64,000 bases of DNA from Devosia sp. FJ2-5-3 (lineage in GTDB: Bacteria > Pseudomonadota > Alphaproteobacteria > Rhizobiales > Devosiaceae): positions 2,948,501 to 3,012,500 of the forward strand of contig NZ_CP104007.1 in NCBI RefSeq assembly GCF_029201545.1. The letters run 5' to 3'. The notes under the pieces are model-generated. The model was not told where the DNA came from, did not search any database, and saw only the letters and a program-made list of their open reading frames with translations. The translations under genes and the position numbers were made by a program. Position 1 is the first letter of the stretch; the number at the start of each line of letters is the position of its first letter. Below are positions 45,970 to 54,929 of this stretch, piece after piece.

Positions 45970-46511
45970 ACGGGCGAGGACTTCGGCAACGCATGGCATC
46001 TTGGGGACGAGGCCAGTTCGATGTCCTTGGGCAATTGCCGGCCCTGCGGCGCTACGCGCTGAGCCTTACACGAAACCCTTCGGAAGCGGAGGACTTGGTC
46101 CAGGAGGCCCTCCTACGCGCCCTGGAGCGACGCGCCAGCTATCGCGCAGGCGGAAATTTGCGCGGCTGGTTGCTGGCCGTGATGCATAACCTCTTTGTCG
46201 ATCGACTGCGGTCGCGGTCCAGCGCAGCGGACCATGAAAGCGAATTTGGCTCTCGCGTCGCGCTGACCTTGCCCGCCAACCAATACGACACGTTGCGACT
46301 GTCACAAGTTCGCCGTGCGTTCGATCTACTCCCGGTTGAACAACGCGAAGCCTTGCATCTCGTGACCATAGAAGGATTGAGCTATGACGAGGCTTCTGAG
46401 GTACTCGGTGTCCCGGCAGGAACGGTCATGTCGCGCATCTCCCGTGGTCGAGAGGCACTGCGTCGCTGGGAAAGTGGACCAACACTGAGCTTGGTGAAGG
46501 AGAACGAGTGA
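45966..46511 (+). CDS. ECF-type RNA polymerase sigma factor
   Basis: 181 aa from GTG 45966 (overlapping the TetR stop); ATG 45993 is also possible, with GAGGA 12 bases upstream. Region 2 reads YALSLTRNPSEAEDLVQEALLRALERRASY, region 2.3/2.4 has GGNLRGWLLAVMHNLFVDRLRS, and region 4 has LPVEQREALHLVTIEGLSYDE and VPAGTVMSRISRGREALR. It should direct polymerase to GGAAC-type promoters. The overlapping downstream gene is its likely anti-sigma factor. Location at the end of a peptide importer operon is unusual. Confidence 0.92.
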   Translation: MNGRGLRQRMASWGRGQFDVLGQLPALRRYALSLTRNPSEAEDLVQEALLRALERRASYRAGGNLRGWLLAVMHNLFVDRLRSRSSAADHESEFGSRVALTLPANQYDTLRLSQVRRAFDLLPVEQREALHLVTIEGLSYDEASEVLGVPAGTVMSRISRGREALRRWESGPTLSLVKENE

Positions 46512-47272
46512 TGTCAAAAGGCAATGTTATTGATGCTTTGGACCTCGTTGCCTACGCTGATGATCAGCTTGAGCCCGAACGGCGCATAGCTGTTGAACAC
46601 TGGCTGTCGCAGCACCCCTCCGAGGCCGCCGGGATCATGGCCGATTTGCGATTGCGCGGCGAGCTTCGCATGGCGCTCGTGGCCGATGAAGTATCTGTTT
46701 CGGACGAAACAGAGCTATTGGCCGCCCGCCTGGGCGGCAAGTTGCAGAGGCAGCAGCTTTTCCGAAATGCCAGGCCGGTGTTTGCGGCGTGCGTGCTTGT
46801 CATGCTCGGCTGGCTTGCCCACGATCAAGTCGGCCACACATCCGCATGGGCTTCGAGTGCGGTACCAGACTATGTGTCCGCCGCGGTCGACGCACACCAC
46901 ACCACAGAACTGCGCGCGTCCATGACCTCTCAGGTCCAGGCAACAGATTACGATCCGGACGAGTTGATGGCTGGCACCGGCCTGAAACTGCCCCAACTCC
47001 CCAGCAGTTGGACGGTCTCAGACGTACAGGTTTATCCGTCACGCCATGGGCCTAGCGTAGAGATCGCCGTCCACACCACAGAATTCGGACTGATATCAAT
47101 CTTTGCCGCCAGGCCTGGCCCATTTCTTGTCATGCCGCCGCGCACCAGAGACGTCGAAGATACAACCACCGCCTATTGGCAGGTTGGCGACATGGCATAT
47201 GCAATCGTGGCCACCGGCCATCAGGATAATGTAGGCGCGGCCGCGACCCGCCTGTTCGAACTGTTGCGTTAA
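46508..47272 (+). CDS. Putative membrane anti-sigma factor
   Basis: 253-254 aa, starting at GTG 46508 or ATG 46511, overlapping the sigma stop. The N-terminal ~85 residues (LDLVAYADDQLEPERRIAVEHW) match the zinc-less anti-sigma domain that binds ECF factors. One membrane helix at ~95-110 (PVFAACVLVMLGWLA) precedes a ~140-residue periplasmic domain. No HxxxCxxC zinc motif is seen. It should hold the sigma factor at the membrane until an outside signal arrives. Only the gene order and domain layout support this, not a close homologue. Confidence 0.8.
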   Translation: MMSKGNVIDALDLVAYADDQLEPERRIAVEHWLSQHPSEAAGIMADLRLRGELRMALVADEVSVSDETELLAARLGGKLQRQQLFRNARPVFAACVLVMLGWLAHDQVGHTSAWASSAVPDYVSAAVDAHHTTELRASMTSQVQATDYDPDELMAGTGLKLPQLPSSWTVSDVQVYPSRHGPSVEIAVHTTEFGLISIFAARPGPFLVMPPRTRDVEDTTTAYWQVGDMAYAIVATGHQDNVGAAATRLFELLR

Positions 47273-47295
47273 GCCGGAAAACGCGACGCGGAAAT

Positions 47296-47335
47296 GTTCC
47301 CAGGCACTTGCATGGTGCTTGTTCCGACAGGGAAC
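47296..47335. other. Inverted repeat in the sigma/anti-sigma to tetR gap
   Basis: GTTCCC (47296-47301) and GGGAAC (47330-47335) flank a 28-bp centre, 24 bp past the anti-sigma stop. It may be a terminator-like or ECF-related element (GGGAAC resembles a -35). No T-run or gene is attached, so the meaning is uncertain. The rest of the 403-bp gap 47273-47675 holds only the promoter and operator below. Confidence 0.3.
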
Positions 47336-47611
47336 GCCATTTCATATCTGTGTCTCTAGTCCCCGTATTGTTTGGGCTTCGCGGTCTACGCATTTGAGCA
47401 AACTTGACGTACGGGCTGCGGAACGAGCGTATTTGGCCCCTGCCGAAAAGGCAGCGGCACAACGCAGGACTTCACCGCACGGCGTAATTCAGCGTCAGTA
47501 GCACCCGACTCACGCCATCCCGCGCAAGGGGCGGAATTTAGCAGAATACGCGTCTGGAAAGGTGAAGACCGGCCCTGCAACTCAGACGGCCGGACGCGCC
47601 CCCTTCGTCCC

Positions 47612-47640
47612 TTGACGCTCGTGAGGAATGCTCCTATTTT
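47612..47640 (+). promoter_or_regulatory. Sigma70 promoter of the tetR-RND efflux operon
   Basis: TTGACG (47612-47617) and TATTTT (47635-47640) are separated by exactly 17 bp. The -35 matches consensus in five of six positions and the spacing is optimal. It points to tetR at 47676. Confidence 0.7.
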
Positions 47641-47655
47641 ACATTTGAAAAATAG
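47634..47655. promoter_or_regulatory. TetR-type operator overlapping the -10 box
   Basis: CTATTTT (47634-47640) and AAAATAG (47649-47655) form a 22-bp palindrome with 18 of 22 positions symmetric. It covers the -10 box of the promoter above, the classic position for repression by the product of the adjacent tetR gene. Confidence 0.65.
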
Positions 47656-47675
47656 AATTGCAGCCGGCAGAAAAT

Positions 47676-48251
47676 ATGTCAGAGATCGCGCAGCCCGAAA
47701 CGGATCCTCGCTTCATCCGAACGCACAAGTCGCTTCTGGAGGCTTTGATTGCGCTGGTTGATGCGGATCCCGGCCAGCCCATATCCATCACCAGATTGGT
47801 TGAGACTGCTGGTGTCACACGACCGACATTCTATCAGCACTTTGCCGATGTGGGCGCCGCGTTGCAGGAGGCCGCGCTGGAGCGCGTGGCGGCCGCATAT
47901 CCTTCCTTCGTCCGGCATGACGATGGGCGCGCAATTGTCCAGCAGGTCTATGACCACATTCTGCCGCCATTGCAGCATCTTCACGACCACCGGCAATTCT
48001 ATCTGCGAGTCATTCAGACGGCTGCATCAGCCTCGCTCTTTGAAGCGCTGGTGCGACTGGTCCAGGAACGCATGCAGAGGCATCCACCGCAAAGCGACAA
48101 CGACCTCTCCGATGTCATCGCGGCAGGAGCGATGTGGCTGGTGGTGCGCTGGTTAAGGGGATCCGTTGACGGAAGCCCTCGGGACATTGCGAGGCGCATC
48201 GCCACATTGGCGCCGCTTCTTCAGGAAACCGAGGAAGAGGAGCACCGCTGA
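47676..48251 (+). CDS. TetR-family repressor of the RND efflux operon
   Basis: 191 aa from ATG 47676; a TTG at 47658 would add six residues. The HTH (LVETAGVTRPTFYQHFADV) is at residues ~40-60. The C-terminal domain should bind an efflux substrate. It overlaps the first adaptor gene by one base (TGATG), so repressor and pump share one transcript, and the operator over the promoter suggests autorepression. Confidence 0.88.
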   Translation: MSEIAQPETDPRFIRTHKSLLEALIALVDADPGQPISITRLVETAGVTRPTFYQHFADVGAALQEAALERVAAAYPSFVRHDDGRAIVQQVYDHILPPLQHLHDHRQFYLRVIQTAASASLFEALVRLVQERMQRHPPQSDNDLSDVIAAGAMWLVVRWLRGSVDGSPRDIARRIATLAPLLQETEEEEHR

Positions 48252-49327
48252 TGTCGGGGTCACTTCATTTGGGGGCAAAGCTGGCAACAGCGTTTTTCGC
48301 TATCACCCTAGCGGCCTGCTCACCCAGCGCGGACAATGCACAAACGCCGGTGCCGCTCGTGGACGTCGTCAAGGTCGAGATACTGCCCCATGCAAGACGG
48401 CAAACGCTGACCGGCACCGTAGAAGCCCGCGCCCAGACTCCGGCCGCCTTCCTCATCAGTGGGCGGGTGGAGAGCCTAAATGTCTCCGTGGGAGACAGGG
48501 TATCCAAAGGCCAGCTGCTGGCGTCCATGTCCAAAACAGAACAACTGGCCGAGGTGGCCGCAGCGCAGGCTGGCGTCACGGTGGCGCGGTCCCGACTGGG
48601 CCAGGCCAAGGCTTCACTCGATCGCCAGTCATCGCTTTGGGAACAGGGTCTCACCACGCGATCGGCATTCGACAGTGCAAATACAGCATGGGAGACAGCA
48701 GCGAGTGCTGCCGAAAGCGCCGATGCACAATTGAAACTGGCCGAGGAGGCACTTCGCTATACAAGTCTTGCGGCCAGCGCCGATGGCGTAATCATCCGCA
48801 GAATGGTGGAGGCAGACGAAATCGTACAGGCGGGTTCGCCCATCTATTTGATAGCCGAAGACGGTCCTCTCAATGTGGTGGTCAATGTGCAGGAGACTGC
48901 CGTCGCCGGGCTTGGCAGCGACCAAAGCATAAGCGTGTCACTCGTTTCTGCCCCTGACGCGAAAGTCACGGGCAAGATTACCGAGGTCGCGCCGGCTCTT
49001 GACGCGACTGGCACGGTACCCGTGAAGGTGGCCATCGATGCGAAACTGCCTCTCGGCGCAGCCGTAACTGTGGAGTTCGCTCAGTCCCCAGCCGAACGGG
49101 TGATCCTGCCGGCACAGGCGCTAGGGCAATCCCACTCTTCGCCTATCGTCTGGCTCGTCTCCGAGGACATGACCGTTCAGCAGACGGCTGTAAAGGTGGA
49201 CTCCTATGAGACGGGCAAGGTGATCATCGAACAGGGATTGAAGACAGGTGACGTGGTGGTGGTTGCCGGCTCGCAATTCCTCACCCCCGGTCAACGCATC
49301 GAAATCCAGGGAGGCGAGACAGAATGA
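48251..49327 (+). CDS. RND periplasmic adaptor lipoprotein 1 (membrane fusion protein)
   Basis: 358 aa. The lipoprotein signal has a lipobox ending ITLAAC (Cys ~22). The adaptor layout is complete: barrel-sandwich half-motif (TPAAFLISGRVESLNVSVGDRVSKGQLLASM), a coiled coil with paired helices (~85-150), the second half-motif (YTSLAASADGVIIRRMVEADEIV) and a beta-barrel/membrane-proximal domain. It joins the RND pump to an outer-membrane channel. It overlaps the next adaptor gene by four bases. Confidence 0.92.
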   Translation: MSGSLHLGAKLATAFFAITLAACSPSADNAQTPVPLVDVVKVEILPHARRQTLTGTVEARAQTPAAFLISGRVESLNVSVGDRVSKGQLLASMSKTEQLAEVAAAQAGVTVARSRLGQAKASLDRQSSLWEQGLTTRSAFDSANTAWETAASAAESADAQLKLAEEALRYTSLAASADGVIIRRMVEADEIVQAGSPIYLIAEDGPLNVVVNVQETAVAGLGSDQSISVSLVSAPDAKVTGKITEVAPALDATGTVPVKVAIDAKLPLGAAVTVEFAQSPAERVILPAQALGQSHSSPIVWLVSEDMTVQQTAVKVDSYETGKVIIEQGLKTGDVVVVAGSQFLTPGQRIEIQGGETE

Positions 49328-50400
49328 AAAATTGGCCCCTCCTTCTCTTAGCCCCCTCCGCTCTGCTTGTTGCGGCTTGTTCGGACCAGCAGGCCGTGTC
49401 AGTTCCGCCCGCCCGTCCCGTGCTGACAGCGGTTGTCGCCGCAGAAACCGCCAATGTGCCACAATTTGTGGGAGTGGTGACACCTCGCACATCGGTTTCT
49501 CTCGCTTTCCGGGTCGGCGGCACGCTGTTGACCCGCCAGGTCGAGACGGGCGATGCGGTGGCCAAGGGCGAAACCCTCGCAACTCTCGACGCCACGACAT
49601 CCGAACTCGCTGTGCAGACTGCCCGTGCCAATTTGAGTTCCGCGGAAGCACAATTCGCCAATGCCGCTGCGGCGGAAGCGCGGCTACGCACCCTTAACCA
49701 AAGCGATGTTGTGACTCTCGCCAATCTGGAACAGTCCGAGCAGCAAACTGCCGGTGCGCAGGCCGCACTTATCCAGGCGCAAGCCAGGCTCAGCCAGGCT
49801 GAAGAGCAGCTTTCCTACTCCACTCTGGCCTCACCGATGGATGGCATCACCATGGCCGTGGGAGCCGAAGCAGGCTCGGTCGTAGGTGCCGGGCAGATGG
49901 TCGTTACGGTCTCGGACCCGGCCACACGCGATCTCGTCATAGACGTGCCGGAAAGCGTCATCGACCACATTGCGATTGGCACCACCTTCCGCATCGCGCC
50001 GCAACTCACACCGTCCACCTCTGTGAGCGGCAAAGTACGGGAGATTGCACCGCAGGCCCATCCCGTGACCCGCAGCTGGCGCGTCCGGATCGGCATTGAC
50101 AGCGAGGCCGACCAATTCTGGCTTGGCACGACAGCCTCCGCCCTTCTTGATGAAGTCGAGGACGGTACGCTCACCGTGCCACGAACCGCTGTTCGGACGG
50201 ACGACGACCGGTCTTTTGTATTCGTGGTCGATAGACCGGCATCGGTAGTGCGGCAGCGACAGGTCGAGATCGAAGAGAGCGATAATGGGCCATACCGAGT
50301 CATTTCGGGCCTTGGCGCGCATGAGGAAGTCGTTGTGGCGGGCGTCAAAGACCTCGCGGATGGACAACAAATCACGGTCAACCGGGAGCGGCAGGAATGA
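49324..50400 (+). CDS. RND periplasmic adaptor lipoprotein 2 (membrane fusion protein)
   Basis: 358 aa, equal in length to adaptor 1 but diverged. The lipobox ends LLVAAC (Cys ~19). Motifs TSVSLAFRVGGTLLTRQVETGDAV, a coiled coil rich in Ala and Gln (~95-155), and YSTLASPMDGITMAVGAEAG are seen. Two different adaptors before one pump is the layout of TriABC in Pseudomonas, where both are needed. Overlaps the pump gene by four bases. Confidence 0.92.
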   Translation: MKNWPLLLLAPSALLVAACSDQQAVSVPPARPVLTAVVAAETANVPQFVGVVTPRTSVSLAFRVGGTLLTRQVETGDAVAKGETLATLDATTSELAVQTARANLSSAEAQFANAAAAEARLRTLNQSDVVTLANLEQSEQQTAGAQAALIQAQARLSQAEEQLSYSTLASPMDGITMAVGAEAGSVVGAGQMVVTVSDPATRDLVIDVPESVIDHIAIGTTFRIAPQLTPSTSVSGKVREIAPQAHPVTRSWRVRIGIDSEADQFWLGTTASALLDEVEDGTLTVPRTAVRTDDDRSFVFVVDRPASVVRQRQVEIEESDNGPYRVISGLGAHEEVVVAGVKDLADGQQITVNRERQE

Positions 50401-53400
50401 AGGGCTTCAACCTCTCGGAATGGGCGCTGCAGCACCGCTCCATCGTCTGGTATTTCATGATCCTGGCTCTGGTTGCCGGCGTATTCTCCTATGCCAGCCT
50501 GGGTCGGGAGGAGGACCCCGCCTTTACCATCCGGACCATGGTTATCGCGGCAGCCTGGCCCGGCGCCACGGCCGAGGAAATGACGACGCAAGTGACAGAG
50601 CGCGTCGAGCGCGAACTGCAGGATCTCCAATCACTCGATTATACCCGCTCAGTAACAACGGCGGGCCGCACAACGATTTATGTGAACCTGCGCAATGAGA
50701 CGCCAGCAGACACCGTACGGCAGGTCTGGCTCGAAGTGCGAGCCATGGTGAACGACATCGTGCGCACCTTCCCCCAAGGCGTGCAGGGACCTTTCTTCAA
50801 TGACCGGTTTGGCGATGTCTACGGAAATATCTATGCCTTCACCGCCGATGATTTGAGCCATCGCCAGCTTCGCGACTACGTCGAAGAGGCACGCTCGGAA
50901 ATCCTTACACTTTCCCAAGCTGGCAGTGTTGAGTTGATCGGCGCGCAGGACGAGGTCGTATTTCTCGAATTTTCCACGCGCCAACTGGCGACCTTGGGCA
51001 TCAGCGCTGCCGAGGTTATCGCCACGCTTCAAGACCAGAACGCGATTTCATCTTCCGGCGTCATTCAGGCCGGCGCACAGCGAGTTGCCATTCGGTTAGG
51101 CGGTCAATTCTCGTCGGAGGATAGCCTGAGCAATGTCAATTTGCGCGTTGGAGACCAGTTCTTTCGCCTGATCGACGTGGCAACAATCAAACGCGGCTAT
51201 ACTGACCCTCCTAGGGCACTTTTCCGCTACAATGGCCAGCCGGCCATAGGCCTGGCCATCGGCATGCGTGCAGGCGGCAACCTGCTCGATTTCGGTCAGG
51301 CGCTTGATGAAAAACTCGAGCGGATCGTGGCGGGCCTGCCGCATGGCGTGGACGTGCATCTGGTTTCCGATCAGCCCCATGTCGTGGACGAGGCCGTCAA
51401 CGGATTCACCAAGGCGCTCTTTGAAGCCGTGGTCATTGTGCTGATCGTCAGCTTCGTCAGCCTGGGGCTGCGCGCGGGTCTTGTTGTGGCGCTTTCCATA
51501 CCGCTGGTATTGGCAATCACGTTCGTTGCAATGTCCTACCTCGGCATTTCGCTGCAGCGCGTGTCGCTGGGCGCTCTGATCATCTCCCTCGGTCTGCTTG
51601 TCGACGACGCGATGATCGCGGTGGAGATGATGGTGTCGCGCCTTGAGGCGGGAGACACGCTCCGCAAGGCGGCGGTCGCTGTCTATACCTCCACAGCTTT
51701 TCCGATGCTTACAGGCACAATCGTTACGGTCGCTGGCTTCATCCCGATCGGGCTCAACAACAGCCAGGCCGGCGAATTCACCTTCACGCTCTTTGTGGTG
51801 CTGGCGATATCCCTCCTCGTGTCATGGGTCGTCGCAGTCCTGTTCACCCCCCTGATTGGGGTAACCATCCTGCCCAAGCAGATGAAGCACAAGGGGGATG
51901 GAAAGGGCCGGCTGATGAGCGCCTTTTCCGCCCTGATCGAAGGCGCAATGCGGTTTCGGTGGCTAACTATTTCTGTAACCGTGGCGTTCTTTGCCTTGTC
52001 GGTTTTTGGATTAACCCTTGTACCGCAGCAATTCTTCCCGGCGTCGGATCGACCGGAGTTGATCGTCGAATGGACACTGCCTCACAATGCATCCATTGCC
52101 GAAACTCAAGCCCAGATCTCTCAGTTTGAGGCTGAATTGCTGGCCGGAAACGGGAAAATCGATCACTTCTCCAGCCATGTCGGCGAAGGCGCACCGCGTT
52201 TCGTGCTGACGCTCGACATACCCGTCGGCATGCCGTCAATGGGGCAGACCATTATCGTCACAAAGGGGGTGGACGTCCGCGACGACGTGAAAGCCGAGGT
52301 CGAAGCCTATCTTCGGGATGCCTTCCCCGGCACAGACACCTATGTGCGCCTGCTTTCGCTGGGCCCGCCAGTGACGCGCCCGATCCAGTACCGAGTCAGT
52401 GGTCCTGACGTGGAAATGCTTCGCGAAGAAGCGCAGCGCCTTGCCGGCATGATCAACCAGAACCCGAAGCTTGGCCTAGTCCGTTATGACTGGATGGAAA
52501 CGATGCAGGTGGTCGAGGTAGATGTCTTGCAGGACAAGGCTCGCCAATTGGGCATATCGAACAGCGACATCGCCACGGCGCTTAACGGCATCACGGCCGG
52601 CCAGCCGATCACCCAGATTCGCGACAGCATCTATCTGGTGACTGTGACGGGTCGTGCGGAGGAGCAGGACCGGGATTCCATCGAGACATTGCAGGACCTG
52701 CAATTGGCGACCGGGGATGGACGCGCCATTCCTCTCGCCTCGGTCGCAACCCTGCGCTACACGCAGGAGCAACCATTGATCGTCCGGCGGGACCGTCTCC
52801 CCACGTTGACGCTGAATGCCGATGTGGCGGGGAATGTACAGCCGGCTACGGTGTCCAAAGAACTTGCCCCCGTCATCGACGCCTTCAGGGAAAGCCTGCC
52901 CGTTGGCTATTCTGTCGCCGAAGGCGGAACCGTCGAAAGCAGCGCCAAATCCATTGCGCCCATCTTCTCTGTTGTTCCGCTCATGCTCTTCGTCATGGCT
53001 ACCGTTCTGATGCTGCAATTGCAGAGTTTTTCGCGACTGTTCCTCGTTACCGCGGTGGCTCCGCTCGCCTTGATAGGCGTGGTGGCGGCGCTCCTGCCCT
53101 TCGGCAAACCGCTTGGCTTTGTAGCCATACTCGGGGTGCTGGCGCTGGTTGGCATTCTCATCCGCAATTCCGTAATCCTAATCGTCCAGATCGAACATTT
53201 GAGGACCGAAGGGATGAGCGCCTGGCAGGCCGTCGTGGAAGCAACCGAGCACCGGGTACGCCCCATTATGCTGACAGCGCTTGCCGCCAGTCTGGGGCTC
53301 GTGCCGATTGCTACAGAGGTGTTCTGGGAGCCAATGGCCTATGCCATGATCGGCGGCATCATAGTGGGTACTCTGTTGACCCTGGTCTTCCTGCCGGCGC

Positions 53401-53474
53401 TATACGTCACCTGGTTCCGCATCCAGCGTGACGAAGTGGCGGATCCCGCCCGGCCCGTTCAAGTTGAGATTTAA
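50397..53474 (+). CDS. RND multidrug efflux transporter (HAE-1/AcrB family)
   Basis: 1025 aa with twelve membrane helices in two halves and large periplasmic loops. The proton-relay Asp pair is visible in LGLLVDDAMIAVEMM, and the porter entrance motifs (GLAIGMRAGGNLLDFG, TAFPMLTGTIVTVAGFIPIG) are typical. No outer-membrane factor gene follows, so a TolC encoded elsewhere is presumably used. The protein ends VADPARPVQVEI without a long tail. It is slightly shorter than AcrB (1049). Substrates are not predictable. Confidence 0.94.
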   Translation: MKGFNLSEWALQHRSIVWYFMILALVAGVFSYASLGREEDPAFTIRTMVIAAAWPGATAEEMTTQVTERVERELQDLQSLDYTRSVTTAGRTTIYVNLRNETPADTVRQVWLEVRAMVNDIVRTFPQGVQGPFFNDRFGDVYGNIYAFTADDLSHRQLRDYVEEARSEILTLSQAGSVELIGAQDEVVFLEFSTRQLATLGISAAEVIATLQDQNAISSSGVIQAGAQRVAIRLGGQFSSEDSLSNVNLRVGDQFFRLIDVATIKRGYTDPPRALFRYNGQPAIGLAIGMRAGGNLLDFGQALDEKLERIVAGLPHGVDVHLVSDQPHVVDEAVNGFTKALFEAVVIVLIVSFVSLGLRAGLVVALSIPLVLAITFVAMSYLGISLQRVSLGALIISLGLLVDDAMIAVEMMVSRLEAGDTLRKAAVAVYTSTAFPMLTGTIVTVAGFIPIGLNNSQAGEFTFTLFVVLAISLLVSWVVAVLFTPLIGVTILPKQMKHKGDGKGRLMSAFSALIEGAMRFRWLTISVTVAFFALSVFGLTLVPQQFFPASDRPELIVEWTLPHNASIAETQAQISQFEAELLAGNGKIDHFSSHVGEGAPRFVLTLDIPVGMPSMGQTIIVTKGVDVRDDVKAEVEAYLRDAFPGTDTYVRLLSLGPPVTRPIQYRVSGPDVEMLREEAQRLAGMINQNPKLGLVRYDWMETMQVVEVDVLQDKARQLGISNSDIATALNGITAGQPITQIRDSIYLVTVTGRAEEQDRDSIETLQDLQLATGDGRAIPLASVATLRYTQEQPLIVRRDRLPTLTLNADVAGNVQPATVSKELAPVIDAFRESLPVGYSVAEGGTVESSAKSIAPIFSVVPLMLFVMATVLMLQLQSFSRLFLVTAVAPLALIGVVAALLPFGKPLGFVAILGVLALVGILIRNSVILIVQIEHLRTEGMSAWQAVVEATEHRVRPIMLTALAASLGLVPIATEVFWEPMAYAMIGGIIVGTLLTLVFLPALYVTWFRIQRDEVADPARPVQVEI

Positions 53475-53662
53475 GTGTCGAAGAGAACGCAGGTGAACGG
53501 CCGCCAATACCTTGGTTAATGCTGGGTTCACCGAGAACGGCAGATGATGACATCGACATGACGTCTGGCCCCGCGCGGTCTTATGCCATCGGTCAACGTG
53601 GTGGGAATGCCCGCTACTGACACGATTTGGCGGGTCGCGCGGTTTTGCGGAGACTAAAGCCG

Positions 53663-53998
53663 ATGAGCACCTACACCGTCCTAAAGAAACCACGTCTGGA
53701 ATTTGGGCTTCATGAGAGCAAGAAGCGCTTCAATTTCAGGCTGGATGATCAAGGAAAGCATGGAATGGGCAGTATGGAGATCGACACCTCAATAGAGATG
53801 CGCGAGTTGATCTCAATGGCGCTCGAAATGTTGGTGTTTGCGTCCCGCTACGCCGACCGCGCTGGTTTCGAGAATGCGGTGTTCGTGCATGGTCAGGCAT
53901 GGCCGGGAAAGTTCGATCAGCTTGAAGAGATCGGTCGCATGATCAGCCAGGGTCTTGAACTTGACACGCCGCATCAAGAGACCGTCGAATGGCAATAG
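53663..53998 (+). CDS. Small protein of unknown function
   Basis: 111 aa from ATG 53663 with GGAGA nine bases upstream (a GTG at 53627 is less likely). The protein (MSTYTVLKKPRLEFGLHESKK...) is soluble and mixed alpha/beta, with a central helix ISMALEMLVFASRYADRAGF and an acidic C-terminus. I do not recognise a family. It stands 188 bp after the RND gene and is the last well-supported gene before the AT-rich island. Confidence 0.62.
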   Translation: MSTYTVLKKPRLEFGLHESKKRFNFRLDDQGKHGMGSMEIDTSIEMRELISMALEMLVFASRYADRAGFENAVFVHGQAWPGKFDQLEEIGRMISQGLELDTPHQETVEWQ

Positions 53999-54867
53999 GA
54001 GAGTCAGCAAGGAGAGGAGCAACGCGGCCCGCTGATCTGGTCACAAATATTCCGACGAATAAATCGCACTAACAATCACATTGTGCTTCGCGATTGCGCG
54101 AAATTGAAATTATTACGATTTTTTTCGTTGCACTGGGAAAATGCACTCGAATTAACATATGATAATCGGCCAAGATTTTTCATAATGTGAAAGGTCGCTT
54201 ACTGTGCTCCAATTACCATAGCCGCTCACTCGCCAATAATAATACAATAAAATGCACATCACAAATCGCGAATATTTCCCACACCCACTTGACTGGACGT
54301 CGATAAATATTATTGGCTAAATGCAATATTCTTGTTGGAATCTCGGCGACAAATAGGCTCTATTGATTACGTCGCATTGATCAGTTTACTGCTTCTCAAG
54401 AAGTAGTGGCGGCATAGGTCTGGGGGAACACGGTCTCGCCGCAGATATGAGCCAAAACGGTATTTCGCCCTCAGCTGCCACTCGCCGATTGGAGCAGGCA
54501 TCAGCAACACCGAAAGACGAATTTGTACCGCACTTGAAGAATTCAAATGGGGTGAAACTCTCGCGCCAGAATTAAGGGATCGTCTGGAACGTGAGGTTCG
54601 GGAGGCGGGTCGAGAGCCATCAAAAGATGACGGTCAACTGTATCTCCAGTGGCTTCGACTGTGAAACTGATGTGCCAAGCGAACTAGGCGCCCGGCGCTT
54701 TGCCCGAATAGCTTTTCCAGTGCCAGCAGGCGGACGGCAACGCCTCCGTCAATTTTTGCAAGGCCATTATCCCTGTCCAATGGGTTTTCCACTCCGATAC
54801 TCGCAGTTAATTGGGGGATCGCCTCGGTTCTCTTTTTCGGTCGTACGCGGCCGTGAGGACTGGGAGT
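53999..54867. other. AT-rich intergenic island with gene fragments
   Basis: An 869-bp stretch without a convincing intact gene. From about 54040 to 54400 the GC content by eye count on two 60-base lines is ~35-37%, far below the rest of the window. Short direct T and A runs and AATATT words are frequent. A palindrome CTTCTCAAGAAG lies at 54392-54403. It carries the two frames listed below at 54407-54664 and 54627-54929. It looks like foreign or decayed DNA. Confidence 0.6.
54407..54664 (+). pseudogene. Start-less open frame, possible gene remnant
   Basis: The frame is open for 85 codons from the codon after a TAG at 54404 to TGA at 54662, but it has no ATG, GTG or TTG at all. The second half reads like a real helical protein end (ALEEFKWGETLAPELRD, then RLEREVREAGREPS, ending LYLQWLRL). 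The missing start suggests loss of the 5' part or a frameshift. Function unknown. Confidence 0.3.
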
Positions 54868-54929
54868 TCAAGTTGTGGTGTGATGCTGAATCGTCCGCTG
54901 CGCCCGGCGCCGGGCGCGATAGCGGTTGA
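54627..54929 (+). CDS. Possible 100-residue protein overlapping the RbsC-like gene end
   Basis: ATG 54627 opens a 100-codon frame beginning MTVNCISSGFDCETDVPSEL and containing RFSFSVVRGREDWEFKL, which is more protein-like than chance translation. No good ribosome-binding site is seen. It overlaps the remnant frame upstream by 38 bp and the 3' end of the convergent permease gene by 62 bp. Could be a degenerate gene or chance. Confidence 0.28.
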   Translation: MTVNCISSGFDCETDVPSELGARRFARIAFPVPAGGRQRLRQFLQGHYPCPMGFPLRYSQLIGGSPRFSFSVVRGREDWEFKLWCDAESSAAPGAGRDSG

